Positions 23,912 through 32,455 of a stretch of DNA of 64,000 nt are shown here, piece after piece. A model generated the notes under the pieces. The model did not search any database, was not told the origin of the DNA, and saw only the letters and a program-made list of their open reading frames with translations. The position numbers and the translations under genes were made by a program. The first letter of the stretch is position 1; each line of letters starts with the position of its first letter. Source of the stretch: Aminirod propionatiphilus. Its GTDB lineage: Bacteria > Synergistota > Synergistia > Synergistales > Aminithiophilaceae. The DNA lies in assembly GCA_018398915.1 (NCBI GenBank), contig CP074691.1, positions 3,132,754 through 3,196,753 of the forward strand, read 5' to 3'.

Positions 23912-26479
23912 TCAGCGGCGAAACCTTCTCCGCGCCAGAACCACCAGAGGGACGCCGACGACAAGGGCCGACGCGCCGACGGAGCCGGTCCCAAGGGCAC
24001 AGCCGGAAGAGCTTCCCTCAACGAGAGGTCCCTCGCATTTTTCCCAGACGTCGAGAGTCAGGACGTAACGATCGTCCTCCTCGCTCACGACCACGCCGGG
24101 CTCCTCGTCCTCCCCGTCACCGGGAAGGACGATAGACAGTTCTTCGAGGTAGAGGGCCACCGTTCCCGAAGAATCGGCCTGGGCAAAACGCCTCCGCCCG
24201 TAGTCGTGACAGAGGAAGGCCTCGGGATCGGTGCTCCTCCGGGCGAAGAAGGCGAAATGACTTTCCAGTTCCTCGATGGCACGGTGCGACGAATCGTTGC
24301 CCAGATCTTCCGCCCTGAGGACAAAGCGCACATCCCGCAGCAGAACCGCCTTCCCGCAGGCCGTCGTCGGCGTGATCTCCAGGCTCAAGCGGGCAGCCCG
24401 ATAGAAGAACTCCCCTTCGATGCTCCCGTAGTAGTCCACCCAATCGTAACGCCCGTCCTCTTCGTCGAAGGCCTCGGGACGGATGGCGATCGCCTTCGGA
24501 CCGCTGGCGACGAGGGCGTCCTTTCCCGTCAGGAGCGTGACCTTCACGTCGGCCTCGAAGGGCTCTTCCGCCTCAGCGGCAACGATCGTTCCCTCGACTT
24601 TAGAAGCGCCGCTCCATCGGAGGAAAGAGAGCGGAAAGGCCGCGGCGCCGTCAGGGCCCTCCTCCTGTCGCTCGGCCGAAGCGAAAGGAGCCACGTTCAG
24701 CGGGAGAGCAGCGGCGGCGCGGGCTCCCGTTCCATCTTCGACGGTGATCCGCGCCGTGTAGGCCTTGGCGAAGGCGTAGGCATGAGAAGCATGGGGCAAC
24801 GGTTCACTCCGCACCGTCCGATCTCCGAAATCGAAGAGGTAGGTATAGGGCGGAACGCCTCCCGTGACGGTCGCGGAAAAGGTTACAGGCTCTTCCGCCG
24901 AAGGGGCTCCATCGGTTTGGAATGTCGTGACGGCAAGCGTCGACGAAGGCTCCGGCGCACCCTTGGCAAAAGCCTTGATGCAGGCGTTGGCCGAGGACGC
25001 GCCCTCGAAAGAGGCTGCGGTGAGGTCGGTGAAATGCACGCCGTCGGCGCTCCAGTAGCTCTGGCCCGGAGATGCCTTGGCGTTCTTTCTGTACCAATCG
25101 CCGAGGGGGATTTCCACGGCGGCGGGGTACGCGTAGTCGGGATTGTGGAGAGCCACGACGACGGCGAAGGGACCGGTCGAGAGGGTTACGCCCCTGTCCA
25201 GATCGACAAGATAATAACCGGGATAGGTCTTCGTTCCCCTTGCCGCCTCGTGGGAAGCGAGGTCCTCGGCAAGAGGGAAACCCCCGAAGCCCGGGATGAC
25301 GTAGACCCGATAGGCCGTCTCCAGATCGGTGGTGTAGAAACTCACGGCAGCGATCTCCGCCTCGTTTTCGGCACGAAAGACGTTGGCGAGCCAGATCTCC
25401 CTGGCCCCGCCGTCCGTGACGTTGGCCGTCATGCCCAACGGGTCATGCTGGTAAATGGAGGCGTAGTCGTCCGACGTCGCCCGGAAAACCGTCCCCTCGA
25501 CGAAGCTCGTATCGGCATAGGATATCCAGAAATACCCTTCATCGCCCCAGTTGCTGGAATAGCTGTTTTTGGCGAGCCAGGCCCCATCTTCAGGAGGTCT
25601 CTCCAAAAAGCGCTCCCTGGGAAAGGCATCGTCCCATCCGACGATCATCACCATATGATTGACGATCTCGGGCCCGTCCGGAGCACTGCAGTAGTAGGCG
25701 AACGTCTCCGGGTTGTAGTACCTCAGGACGTCGTCATGGTAACATACGGAAAGGGCGCCGCCATCACGGAGAATTCGCTTCAACGCGTGCCGGTCGTAGC
25801 GTGTCGGATCCGCGGCAGGCACGTCGAGCGACTCCGGGTAGGGACGGACCGACAGAAGGTGGAGCCAGTAGGCCTCGCGAAGAAGCTTCCGCCCCGACGG
25901 AAGAGCGTAATCCTCGGGAACCTGTCCCTCCACGTCGGTCCCGAAGGGAAGGTCCACCTCATCAACGGGACTCCCTCCCCTGGACAGGAGAGCGACGCTC
26001 ATCAGCGTATCTCCGCCTTGGTCGGCGAAATCGGGAGAGACCTCATCCTCCTCGGGCGGAGCGAAGGTCTCGAAGACTCCCGAGCAAAAGGCGGCAAAGG
26101 CGAGGTGCCACTCGGAAAAGGCTCGATCCTCGCCGGGCAGCAAGCTCGACTCGAAAGATCCCAGGGTGGAGAAGGCCCAGCAGAGCCCCGAGGGCGTCTG
26201 AAGCTCGACGGGGTTGACTCGCCCCTCCTCACGGAGATCGAAACGGGCAGGGAGGGAAAGCCTCTCTCCGGAACGTTTTTCCTGGCCGGGAGAGGAGAAG
26301 AAGGCCTCCCACCGTCGGCTTTCAAAATCGACGGGGCCTCTCACGCCTCCGGAAAGGGCGGCGGGAGACAGGGCGCGGGGAGGCACCCCCCCACGGACCG
26401 GAACAGCTCCGAGCAGAAGGACCCCAACAAGAATCACTCCCGAGAGGCGGTTCGTCTTCTTCCCTTTCTGAGCCCTCAT
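23912..26479 (-). CDS. Secreted papain-like (C1) protease with lectin-like and PKD domains and Synergist-CTERM
   Basis: A signal peptide is followed by a C1A peptidase domain (about residues 75-345): catalytic Cys in T-P-S-G-L-C-W-A-F-S (about 100), His in V-N-H-M-V-M-I-V-G-W-D (about 275) and Asn in A-K-N-S-Y-S-S-N-W-G. Next come a beta-rich lectin-like region (about 350-510), a PKD-like domain (about 525-600) with Y-T-Y-L-F-D-F-G-D, and a beta-rich region. The C-terminus S-S-S-G-C-A-L-G-T-G, hydrophobic stretch and R-R-R-F-R-R is a Synergist-CTERM sorting signal, so the protease is probably surface-attached. ATG 26479 has GGGGAGG upstream. A likely supplier of peptides to the M20 enzymes nearby. 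Confidence 0.9.
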   Translation of the reverse strand: MRAQKGKKTNRLSGVILVGVLLLGAVPVRGGVPPRALSPAALSGGVRGPVDFESRRWEAFFSSPGQEKRSGERLSLPARFDLREEGRVNPVELQTPSGLCWAFSTLGSFESSLLPGEDRAFSEWHLAFAAFCSGVFETFAPPEEDEVSPDFADQGGDTLMSVALLSRGGSPVDEVDLPFGTDVEGQVPEDYALPSGRKLLREAYWLHLLSVRPYPESLDVPAADPTRYDRHALKRILRDGGALSVCYHDDVLRYYNPETFAYYCSAPDGPEIVNHMVMIVGWDDAFPRERFLERPPEDGAWLAKNSYSSNWGDEGYFWISYADTSFVEGTVFRATSDDYASIYQHDPLGMTANVTDGGAREIWLANVFRAENEAEIAAVSFYTTDLETAYRVYVIPGFGGFPLAEDLASHEAARGTKTYPGYYLVDLDRGVTLSTGPFAVVVALHNPDYAYPAAVEIPLGDWYRKNAKASPGQSYWSADGVHFTDLTAASFEGASSANACIKAFAKGAPEPSSTLAVTTFQTDGAPSAEEPVTFSATVTGGVPPYTYLFDFGDRTVRSEPLPHASHAYAFAKAYTARITVEDGTGARAAAALPLNVAPFASAERQEEGPDGAAAFPLSFLRWSGASKVEGTIVAAEAEEPFEADVKVTLLTGKDALVASGPKAIAIRPEAFDEEDGRYDWVDYYGSIEGEFFYRAARLSLEITPTTACGKAVLLRDVRFVLRAEDLGNDSSHRAIEELESHFAFFARRSTDPEAFLCHDYGRRRFAQADSSGTVALYLEELSIVLPGDGEDEEPGVVVSEEDDRYVLTLDVWEKCEGPLVEGSSSGCALGTGSVGASALVVGVPLVVLARRRFRR

Positions 26480-26551
26480 GGACATCCTCCCCTTCGTTCA
26501 GCCCCGTCCGGCCCCGCCTTTCGACTCCGGCAAGGGATAAAAAGCGACTTG

Positions 26552-26566
26552 CGACAGTGCCTGTCG
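26552..26566. promoter_or_regulatory. Inverted repeat in the protease-pucR divergent region
   Basis: CGACAG, a TGC spacer and CTGTCG form a perfect 6-bp inverted repeat midway between the divergent protease gene and pucR gene. The minus-strand AT-rich run just beyond it could be the protease -10. A possible operator, weak on sequence alone. Confidence 0.3.
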
Positions 26567-26658
26567 ATAACATCGCATCAGCGGGATAAACCCGGTGACG
26601 GTGAGCCCCGCCAGGGATAGGGCGCGGGGAGGTCCGGCGGAGGAAAGGCGGTGACGTC

Positions 26659-27963
26659 TTGAAACTCTCGACCATGCTTACCCTCCCTCTCTTCCGGGGG
26701 GCCCAGGTCGTCGCGGGAAGGGACTACCTGGACAACAGGGTCACCTGGATCAACCTCATGGAGATTCTCGACTCCTTCGACCAACTCCAACCCGGAGAAT
26801 TTCTCATCTCCACGGGCTATGGCCTGAAGGATGACGCCACGGCGGCTCAAGCCATCCTCTCGCAGCTGGCCTCGCGCCGCATCGCCGGATTGGCCCTCCA
26901 GCCGGGTTACTACATCGACGAAATTCCCGGGACTTTCGTGGAGGCGGCGGAAGACAAGGGACTGCCTCTGATCCGTCTTCCCGCGAAACTGACTTTCGGC
27001 ACGATCACCAAGGCCCTTTTCGACGCCATGGGCGCCCTGCCCTCCGAGCAAGGAGGAGAGACCACCCCTCTCCGCAGACAGAGCACGCATCATCTGACGG
27101 AGAGGCTGCGGGACACCTTCATCGACGATCTTCTCGAAGGCCGAGGCGTTGCGAGTTATTCCGATACCTGCATCCGCGCCGACTCCCTCGGCTTTCGCCT
27201 CGATCTGACCTACCAGGTCGGTGTGATTCGCTTTCTCTCCGGCCGCACCCTCTCCCCCGCCGACGGGGAAGCGCCCCTTCTGCAAGCCGTCACCGAAGAC
27301 CGGGCCCTCTTTCCGGCCGCCTACTGGCGCCACAGGGAGAGGGAACACGTCCTCCTTTTCTCCACCACGGCAAGGAACGCGAAAAGCCTCTTCGTCGAGG
27401 CCCTGCGCCATCTTCTTCCGAAGGATGCCGCTTGCCTCATGGGCATCGGCTATCCTTCGGCCAAGCTGGAGGGCATTTCCAAAAGCTACGAGGAGGCCCG
27501 CATTGCCGCCGATCTGGGGCGACACCTCCACTGCCCCGCCCTCGTCACCGCCTTTCGCGACGTAGAGGCGCTGCACCTTCTCCGGGCCTGCCGAAACGGG
27601 GAGGAACTGCAGCACTTCTGCGAGAGGGTCCTCGCTCCTCTTGTCGACTACGACAGGAAGCACAGGGCCCCTCTACGGGAGACGCTGCAACTCTACCTTC
27701 AGAGCCTCAACAAGATCCGCACCTCTCAGGAACTTTTCATTCATCGCCAGACTCTGGCCTTCAGACTCCGCAAAATCGAGGAGATCACGGGGAGAAACCT
27801 TGAAAGCGCCGATGATCGGCTCATCCTGGAACTGGGGCTGGCCGCAGAATCGCTCCTCTCGTCCCAGACGCCTCCCGGAGAGGCTTGGGGCGGCCCGCCG
27901 GGAGCGACGCCGGCGAGGAATGCCGAACTTCACCGGCCCTTGGGTGCAGCCGATCGACCGTGA
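26659..27963 (+). CDS. PucR-family transcriptional regulator
   Basis: A 434-residue protein with an N-terminal PucR sensory domain (residues 5-125, with G-A-Q-V-V-A-G-x-D-Y-L-D-N-R-V and P-G-E-F-L-I-S-T-G-Y), a GGDEF-like middle region and a C-terminal PucR-type helix-turn-helix (about 325-385: T-L-x-L-Y-L-x-S-L-N-K-I-R-T-S-Q-E-L-F-I-H-R-Q-T-L-A-F-R-L). PucR proteins usually activate purine or amino-acid catabolic genes. The TTG start at 26659 is used because the next ATG (26674) lacks a ribosome site. Between the protease and the YfcC/M20D genes, it is the likely regulator of this peptide-use cluster. Confidence 0.88.
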   Translation: MKLSTMLTLPLFRGAQVVAGRDYLDNRVTWINLMEILDSFDQLQPGEFLISTGYGLKDDATAAQAILSQLASRRIAGLALQPGYYIDEIPGTFVEAAEDKGLPLIRLPAKLTFGTITKALFDAMGALPSEQGGETTPLRRQSTHHLTERLRDTFIDDLLEGRGVASYSDTCIRADSLGFRLDLTYQVGVIRFLSGRTLSPADGEAPLLQAVTEDRALFPAAYWRHREREHVLLFSTTARNAKSLFVEALRHLLPKDAACLMGIGYPSAKLEGISKSYEEARIAADLGRHLHCPALVTAFRDVEALHLLRACRNGEELQHFCERVLAPLVDYDRKHRAPLRETLQLYLQSLNKIRTSQELFIHRQTLAFRLRKIEEITGRNLESADDRLILELGLAAESLLSSQTPPGEAWGGPPGATPARNAELHRPLGAADRP

Positions 27964-28040
27964 GGCCCCCGATGCCGCCACGGAGGACGTTGCGACAGAA
28001 AGAGGCGAAGGGACGTGGACATGTCCCTCCGCCTCTCCGT

Positions 28041-29480
28041 CTATGCAGGCCCCAGATTGATGGCTACGGCAACGAGGATGAAAATCACCTGAAGCACGAA
28101 CATGAGCAGGAAAAGCGGCACCATGAAACGGTACCACCGCTGGATGGGAACGCCCATGATGCCGCACTCCGTGGCCACTGCCGTGGGCCATATGAGGTTC
28201 GAGAAACCGTCTCCGAACTGAAAGGCGAGGACCGCCACCTGCCGCTTGATCTCGAGGGCATCGGCGAGGGGCACCATGATGGGCATGGAGGCTGCGGCCT
28301 GACCGCTTCCCGAGGGAATGAAAAAATTCAGGAGGTTCTGGACCACCAGCATGCCCACGGCGGCGAAGTTGTGCGAAAGGCCCGAAACGACATTGGAAGC
28401 CCAGTAGATAACGGTGTGGATGATCCGGCCCTCGGTCATGACCAGAGTGAGGGAGCGGGCGAGTCCCACGACGAGCGCTCCCAGGGCGACGCGTCCCACG
28501 GCCGCCACGAAGAGTTCGGCGATGCGGTTGAACCCGTAGCCGTTGATCCGTCCGACGACGACCATCATGATGATGAAAAGGGCCGCCAGTTCGTCCAGGT
28601 ACCATCCCCATTGCGTCGTTCCCGTGATGACAAGGACCACGGTGAGCACAAGACAGAAGGCGCTGATCCGATGTCTTCCCGTAAAAGGATAGCTGCGGAT
28701 CTGGGCCTCGTCGACGCCTTCTCCCATGGGGAAGGCAACGCCGTCGACGAAACTGAGTTTCGGGTCTCTCTTCACCCTGGCGGCGTAGCGCATGACGTAG
28801 AAGACGGCGAGACTTTGAAAGGCGATGAAAACGGCGACTCGGAAGGGCCACCCCGAACCGAAGGGAAGCTGGGCGATCTTCTGAGCGACGCCAATGGTGA
28901 AGGGGTTGAGAGTGGCGGCGGCAAAGCCCGTCGCCACTCCGACGACGACGACGGCACCGCCGACGAGGCCATCATAGCCCAGGGCGAGGAAAATGCCCAT
29001 GAAGGCCGGAATCAGGCCGTAGACCTCCTCGAAAATGCCCACCGTCGAACCGAGGATGCCGAAAAGAAACATGAAGGAGGGGATGATGAGGGTGCCGACC
29101 CCCTTGAAACGGCGCAGCATGGCGCCTACGGCACCGAAAAGCGTGCCCGATTCGATGAGGACGTTGACGAAACCATAGGCGAAGAGGATGAAGAAAATGA
29201 TGTCCGAAGCGTCGATCATGCCCCTTTGAATGCTCCCCACCATGGAGAAGAAGCTCACGGGCGAGGAATCCACCTGATGGTATGATCCTGGAAGAAGCAG
29301 CGTCCGCCCCGATACGGGATCGTCGAACGTCTCGTATTCTCCGGCCGGAATGACATAGGTCAGGGCCGTCAGCATCATAAGAACGCCGACGAGAAGGACA
29401 TAGACGTGGAGATTCTGCAGAAGAGGTTTGCGCGCCTCTTTTTCCAGACCTGTCCCTGGTTCCTTTCCGTGCTCCTTCAT
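28041..29480 (-). CDS. YfcC-family membrane transporter (DcuC/ArcD-related)
   Basis: A 479-residue protein with about 12 transmembrane helices. An N-terminal cytoplasmic tail is followed by V-I-P-A-G-E-Y, and late motifs N-F-F-I-P-S-G-S-G-Q-A-A-A-S-M-P-I-M-V-P and D-G-F-S-N-L-I-W-P-T are hallmarks of the YfcC/AbgT-like ion-coupled transporter group. Members move amino acids, peptides or C4 acids; the substrate is not defined. Starts by ATGA overlap with the M20D amidohydrolase, a pairing seen for AbgB/AbgT-type import and cleavage of acylated amino acids. Confidence 0.88.
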   Translation of the reverse strand: MKEHGKEPGTGLEKEARKPLLQNLHVYVLLVGVLMMLTALTYVIPAGEYETFDDPVSGRTLLLPGSYHQVDSSPVSFFSMVGSIQRGMIDASDIIFFILFAYGFVNVLIESGTLFGAVGAMLRRFKGVGTLIIPSFMFLFGILGSTVGIFEEVYGLIPAFMGIFLALGYDGLVGGAVVVVGVATGFAAATLNPFTIGVAQKIAQLPFGSGWPFRVAVFIAFQSLAVFYVMRYAARVKRDPKLSFVDGVAFPMGEGVDEAQIRSYPFTGRHRISAFCLVLTVVLVITGTTQWGWYLDELAALFIIMMVVVGRINGYGFNRIAELFVAAVGRVALGALVVGLARSLTLVMTEGRIIHTVIYWASNVVSGLSHNFAAVGMLVVQNLLNFFIPSGSGQAAASMPIMVPLADALEIKRQVAVLAFQFGDGFSNLIWPTAVATECGIMGVPIQRWYRFMVPLFLLMFVLQVIFILVAVAINLGPA

Positions 29481-30664
29481 CGGTCCTCACTCTCCTTGTC
29501 TCGAAATCTGAGAAAATCGGCGCGAACCTGTTCCCGCAACGCCCGGTCCGTCAGGATCCGATAGCCACACAGGGCGAGAGCCTCGGCTCCGGCCAGAAGA
29601 GAGGCGTGAGCCGCTGGAGAGGTCATGGCCCGGGCGAATTCCCGGGTGTGGATGACGAGCGGCTCCCGTACGGTCGCCATCTCAGGGTGCAGGGTGGGAC
29701 AGCGGTAACTGACGTTGCCCACGTCGCTCGATCCAGAAGCCTCTTCGGAAGCGGAGCAGGGATAACCTCGTTCTTCGAGCAACTCCGCCATGAGACGCTC
29801 CGCTGTGGGGTTGCGAACCATGTCGTCCATGGGCTTTTCGTACGTCCACCAGGTGACGGTCGTTCCCGTGGCGAGGGCAGCCCCGCAGGCACACTTTCGG
29901 ACCTGCCTGACGAGGGCCTCGACTTCGGCCCTTCGGGGAGCCCGGAAATAAAAACGCCCTTCGGCGCTTTCGGGGACGACGTTCGGAGCAGCCCCCCCTG
30001 AAGTGACGATACCGTGCATGCGGACCTCGGGACGGAGATGCTGACGGAGCATGTCCAGGGCGTGAAAAAAGAGATGGAGACCGTTGAGGGCGTTCCGTCC
30101 CTCCCAGGGAGCGGCCGCGGCATGGGCGGATCTGCCCTGGAAGCGAAAGGCCACACCTTCCATGGCGAGACACTTACAGACCACTTTCGTGCGGGCCGAT
30201 TCGGCGTGAATCATCACGGCGAGGTCCACATCGTCGAAAAGCCCCGCATGGGCCATGTCAATCTTGGCCCCGACCGTTTCCTCCGCAGGTGTCCCCACGA
30301 CGCGCACCCGCCCCGGCAGCGCGGGAAAAAGCGAGGCCAGCGCGGACCCGGCCAGAACCGAAAGGGCGCCGCTCCAGTTGTGACCGCAGCCATGCCCCAC
30401 ATCGGGAAGGGCATCGTACTCCGCAAGAAAAACCACGAGAGGCCCCTCGCTCCCTCCTGCCTCGGCACAGAAAGCCGTCTCGTACCCGCCGTAGGGAAAA
30501 ACCAGGCGAAAACCCTGTTCCCGCAGAAGATCCACCCAGAGGCGACTCGCTCTATACTCTTCGCACCCCAGTTCGGGATTCGCCGCAATCCAATCGCTCG
30601 CGGCGATAAATAGCTCCTTTTTTGCGCTGATGAAATCGGCCACTCGTCGTCTCTGTTCTTCCAC
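29477..30664 (-). CDS. M20D family amidohydrolase (AbgB-like)
   Basis: A 395-residue metallo-amidohydrolase with metal ligands in V-G-H-G-C-G-H-N, P-A-E-E-T-V-G and M-I-H-A-E-S, and a dimerisation domain with G-R-S-A-H-A-A-A-A-P-W-E-G-R-N-A-L. M20D enzymes cleave N-acyl or p-aminobenzoyl-glutamate-type amides and some dipeptides. GTG 30664 is supported by GGAGG 8 nt upstream. First gene of a two-gene operon with the YfcC transporter, behind a promoter with an operator-like palindrome. Confidence 0.88.
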   Translation of the reverse strand: MEEQRRRVADFISAKKELFIAASDWIAANPELGCEEYRASRLWVDLLREQGFRLVFPYGGYETAFCAEAGGSEGPLVVFLAEYDALPDVGHGCGHNWSGALSVLAGSALASLFPALPGRVRVVGTPAEETVGAKIDMAHAGLFDDVDLAVMIHAESARTKVVCKCLAMEGVAFRFQGRSAHAAAAPWEGRNALNGLHLFFHALDMLRQHLRPEVRMHGIVTSGGAAPNVVPESAEGRFYFRAPRRAEVEALVRQVRKCACGAALATGTTVTWWTYEKPMDDMVRNPTAERLMAELLEERGYPCSASEEASGSSDVGNVSYRCPTLHPEMATVREPLVIHTREFARAMTSPAAHASLLAGAEALALCGYRILTDRALREQVRADFLRFRDKESEDR

Positions 30665-30700
30665 GGCATGACCCTCCTTTCTTTCGTTTTCAAATAAATC

Positions 30701-30716
30701 AAAACATATATGTTTT
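30701..30716. promoter_or_regulatory. Perfect 16-bp palindrome, candidate operator
   Basis: AAAACATATATGTTTT is its own reverse complement and lies right after the -10 box of the amidohydrolase promoter, around the transcription start. It sits in an unusually AT-rich island in an otherwise GC-rich window. A repressor site is likely; the bound protein is unknown. Confidence 0.6.
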
Positions 30717-30719
30717 TAT

Positions 30720-30748
30720 AAACTACACAAAAGGGCCTCGCAGGTCAA
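30720..30748 (-). promoter_or_regulatory. Candidate promoter of the amidohydrolase-YfcC operon
   Basis: On the minus strand, TTGACC (30743-30748), 17 bp and TAGTTT (30720-30725), about 55 bp before the GTG start. Confidence 0.6.
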
Positions 30749-30916
30749 TTCTCCACAATGTCGCAACTTGAACCAGGGAAACCCATCAGAGAGGACAATT
30801 GCATACAAAAAAAGGCCTTCCCGCCTCAAAACTCCTTGGTCGGGACGATATCCCGCCCTTCCCTTTTCGAAGTCCTCCCCTGTTCAGACGAAAACGAAGC
30901 TTTTCACGGCCCCTCC

Positions 30917-30970
30917 GGCACAAAGGAAAGAGGCCCCCGGCCAAAGCCGGAGGCCTCTTTCCTTTGTGCC
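30917..30970 (-). terminator. Very long hairpin after the acetyltransferase gene
   Basis: Arms of 25 nt (30917-30941 and 30946-30970) pair with one mismatch around a 4-nt loop, 8 bp after the GNAT stop. There is no U-run outside the stem, but the arms contain a T-rich half. Probably a terminator or mRNA-end structure. Confidence 0.65.
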
Positions 30971-30977
30971 TCTTCGG

Positions 30978-31481
30978 CTAAAAGTCGAAAAGGTAGAGCT
31001 CCACCTCGGCCTCGCCCTCGCCGAGGCGGATTTTCCCCTCGCGGCGGAAGCCCAGCTTGCGCAGAAGGGAGAGGGAGCGCCCGTTGGCGCCGTTGACGAC
31101 GGCGGCCAGGCGTTTCAGCCCCAGGCGACGGCTGTCGACGACGACGGCCCCGACGGCCTCGACGGCGTAGCCTCTGCCGTGAAAGGCGGGCAGGAAGGCG
31201 TAGCCCACGTCGACGTCGTCCAGGGCGGGGCGTTTGACGAGGCCGCAGATGCCCAGGGGCTCGCCGGAAAGCCTCTCCTCGACGAGGTCGAGGGCGAATC
31301 CCCGCGTCCTGCGGCTCTCCATGGGCCCCTCTGCGATATAGGTCCGGGCCCCGTCAAGGGTCCTCACTCCCTTGTCGCCGATGAACTCCAAAAAGGAGGG
31401 ATCGTTGAGAAGGGCGAGGATGAAGGGAGCGTCGTCGGGGACGAGGGGACGGATGCGGAGACGTTGCGTTTCGAGAACCAT
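30978..31481 (-). CDS. GNAT family N-acetyltransferase (RimJ/RimL type)
   Basis: A 167-residue protein starting E-T-Q-R-L-R-I-R-P-L, with G-Y-A-F-L-P-A-F-H-G-R-G-Y-A as the acetyl-CoA loop and a late V-N-G-A-N-G-R-S-L-S-L-L-R-K-L-G-F-R-R-E-G motif. This matches the RimJ/RimL-like group that acetylates protein N-termini, amines or antibiotics. ATG 31481 is chosen from alignment with the usual family start; the frame is open further upstream but without domain content. Confidence 0.88.
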   Translation of the reverse strand: MVLETQRLRIRPLVPDDAPFILALLNDPSFLEFIGDKGVRTLDGARTYIAEGPMESRRTRGFALDLVEERLSGEPLGICGLVKRPALDDVDVGYAFLPAFHGRGYAVEAVGAVVVDSRRLGLKRLAAVVNGANGRSLSLLRKLGFRREGKIRLGEGEAEVELYLFDF

Positions 31482-31649
31482 GTCGATCACCGGCCTTTGC
31501 GAGAGGGTCACGAGCGGATCAGGAGGGATCGCGCGAAGGGGACGTTCCCTTCGCACCGGCGGCCCGGAGCCGAGACGACGGAACCGGCCGATGATCGACC
31601 GAGCCCTGACGAGGCGGACCGGACAGGCGAGCGGATCGCTTACAATGAC

Positions 31650-31655
31650 ATTATA
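31650..31655 (-). promoter_or_regulatory. Candidate -10 box for the acetyltransferase gene
   Basis: A perfect TATAAT on the minus strand in the 253-bp divergent region between the GNAT and DJ-1 genes, about 170 bp before the GNAT start. No good -35 is visible, so support is weak. Confidence 0.25.
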
Positions 31656-31734
31656 GAGGGTTTTTCTCCCCCGGCAGGTCGGGGATCTGTACCCGCTCCA
31701 CCGGACCGGAGAGGACCGAAAGGAGGCAGGGAAA

Positions 31735-32289
31735 ATGAAACGAACCGTCCTTGTTCCGCTGGCCCAGGGGTTCGAGGAGATCGAGGCCGTAACGGTCATC
31801 GACGTGCTCCGCCGGGCCAAAGCGGAGGTGATCACGGCCTCTCTGGGCGATCTCGCCGTCGAGGGGGCCCACGGCCTCACCCTTAAGGCCGACACGAGGC
31901 TCGAAGAATGCCGGGAAAGGGACTTCGACCTCGTCGTTCTCCCCGGAGGCATGCCCGGGGCGTCTCATCTGGCCGCCTCGCCGACGCTGGAAAAGCTGCT
32001 GCGCCGCCACGTCGGGGCCCGACATCCCCTGGGGGCGATCTGCGCCGCCCCCGCCGTCGTCCTCGGCGGCCTGGGGCTCCTGGAGGGCCGGGGGGCCGTG
32101 GCGACCTACCCCTCCTTCCGCGATCGGCTCGACGAGGCCCACAGGACCAACGAACGGCTCTGCGTCGAACCCGACCTCGTCACGGCAGCCGGGCCCGGCG
32201 TGGCCATGGACTTCGCCCTGGCCCTCGTCGCGCTCCTGGCGGGACAGGACGCGGCCGACGACCTGGCCCGGGCCCTGATCGTCGACTGA
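31735..32289 (+). CDS. DJ-1/PfpI (YajL-like) family protein
   Basis: A 184-residue protein with F-E-E-I-E-A-V at the N-terminus (conserved Glu), L-V-V-L-P-G-G-M-P-G and the nucleophile-elbow Cys103 in G-A-I-C-A-A-P. DJ-1/YajL proteins are linked to oxidative stress and to repair or removal of glyoxal-type adducts. ATG 31735 follows AAGGAGG. Single gene closed by a hairpin. Confidence 0.92.
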   Translation: MKRTVLVPLAQGFEEIEAVTVIDVLRRAKAEVITASLGDLAVEGAHGLTLKADTRLEECRERDFDLVVLPGGMPGASHLAASPTLEKLLRRHVGARHPLGAICAAPAVVLGGLGLLEGRGAVATYPSFRDRLDEAHRTNERLCVEPDLVTAAGPGVAMDFALALVALLAGQDAADDLARALIVD

Positions 32290-32315
32290 GTCGTCCTTCG
32301 CCGTTTCGTCCTCTG

Positions 32316-32348
32316 GCCCGAGAGGCCCCTCCAGGGGGCCTCTCGGGC
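32316..32348 (+). terminator. Terminator hairpin after the DJ-1 gene
   Basis: A 14-bp perfect GC-rich stem (32316-32329 with 32335-32348) and a short loop lie 27 bp after the stop, followed by gtcttcac. Confidence 0.65.
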
Positions 32349-32455
32349 GTCTTCACATACCTCGGGAGCGCGTCACCGCCCTCTTCACACCGTCAGGCCG
32401 CGCTCCCGGAAGGGGCGAAGTTGTTCTCAGAGGGGCTCCGGAAAAGCCCTCGGGG

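Noticed and set aside
31640-31660. Plus-strand promoter for the DJ-1 gene at the TTACAATGACATTATAG stretch
   Set aside because: No -35/-10 pair with acceptable spacing could be made on the plus strand; only a minus-strand TATAAT is convincing.
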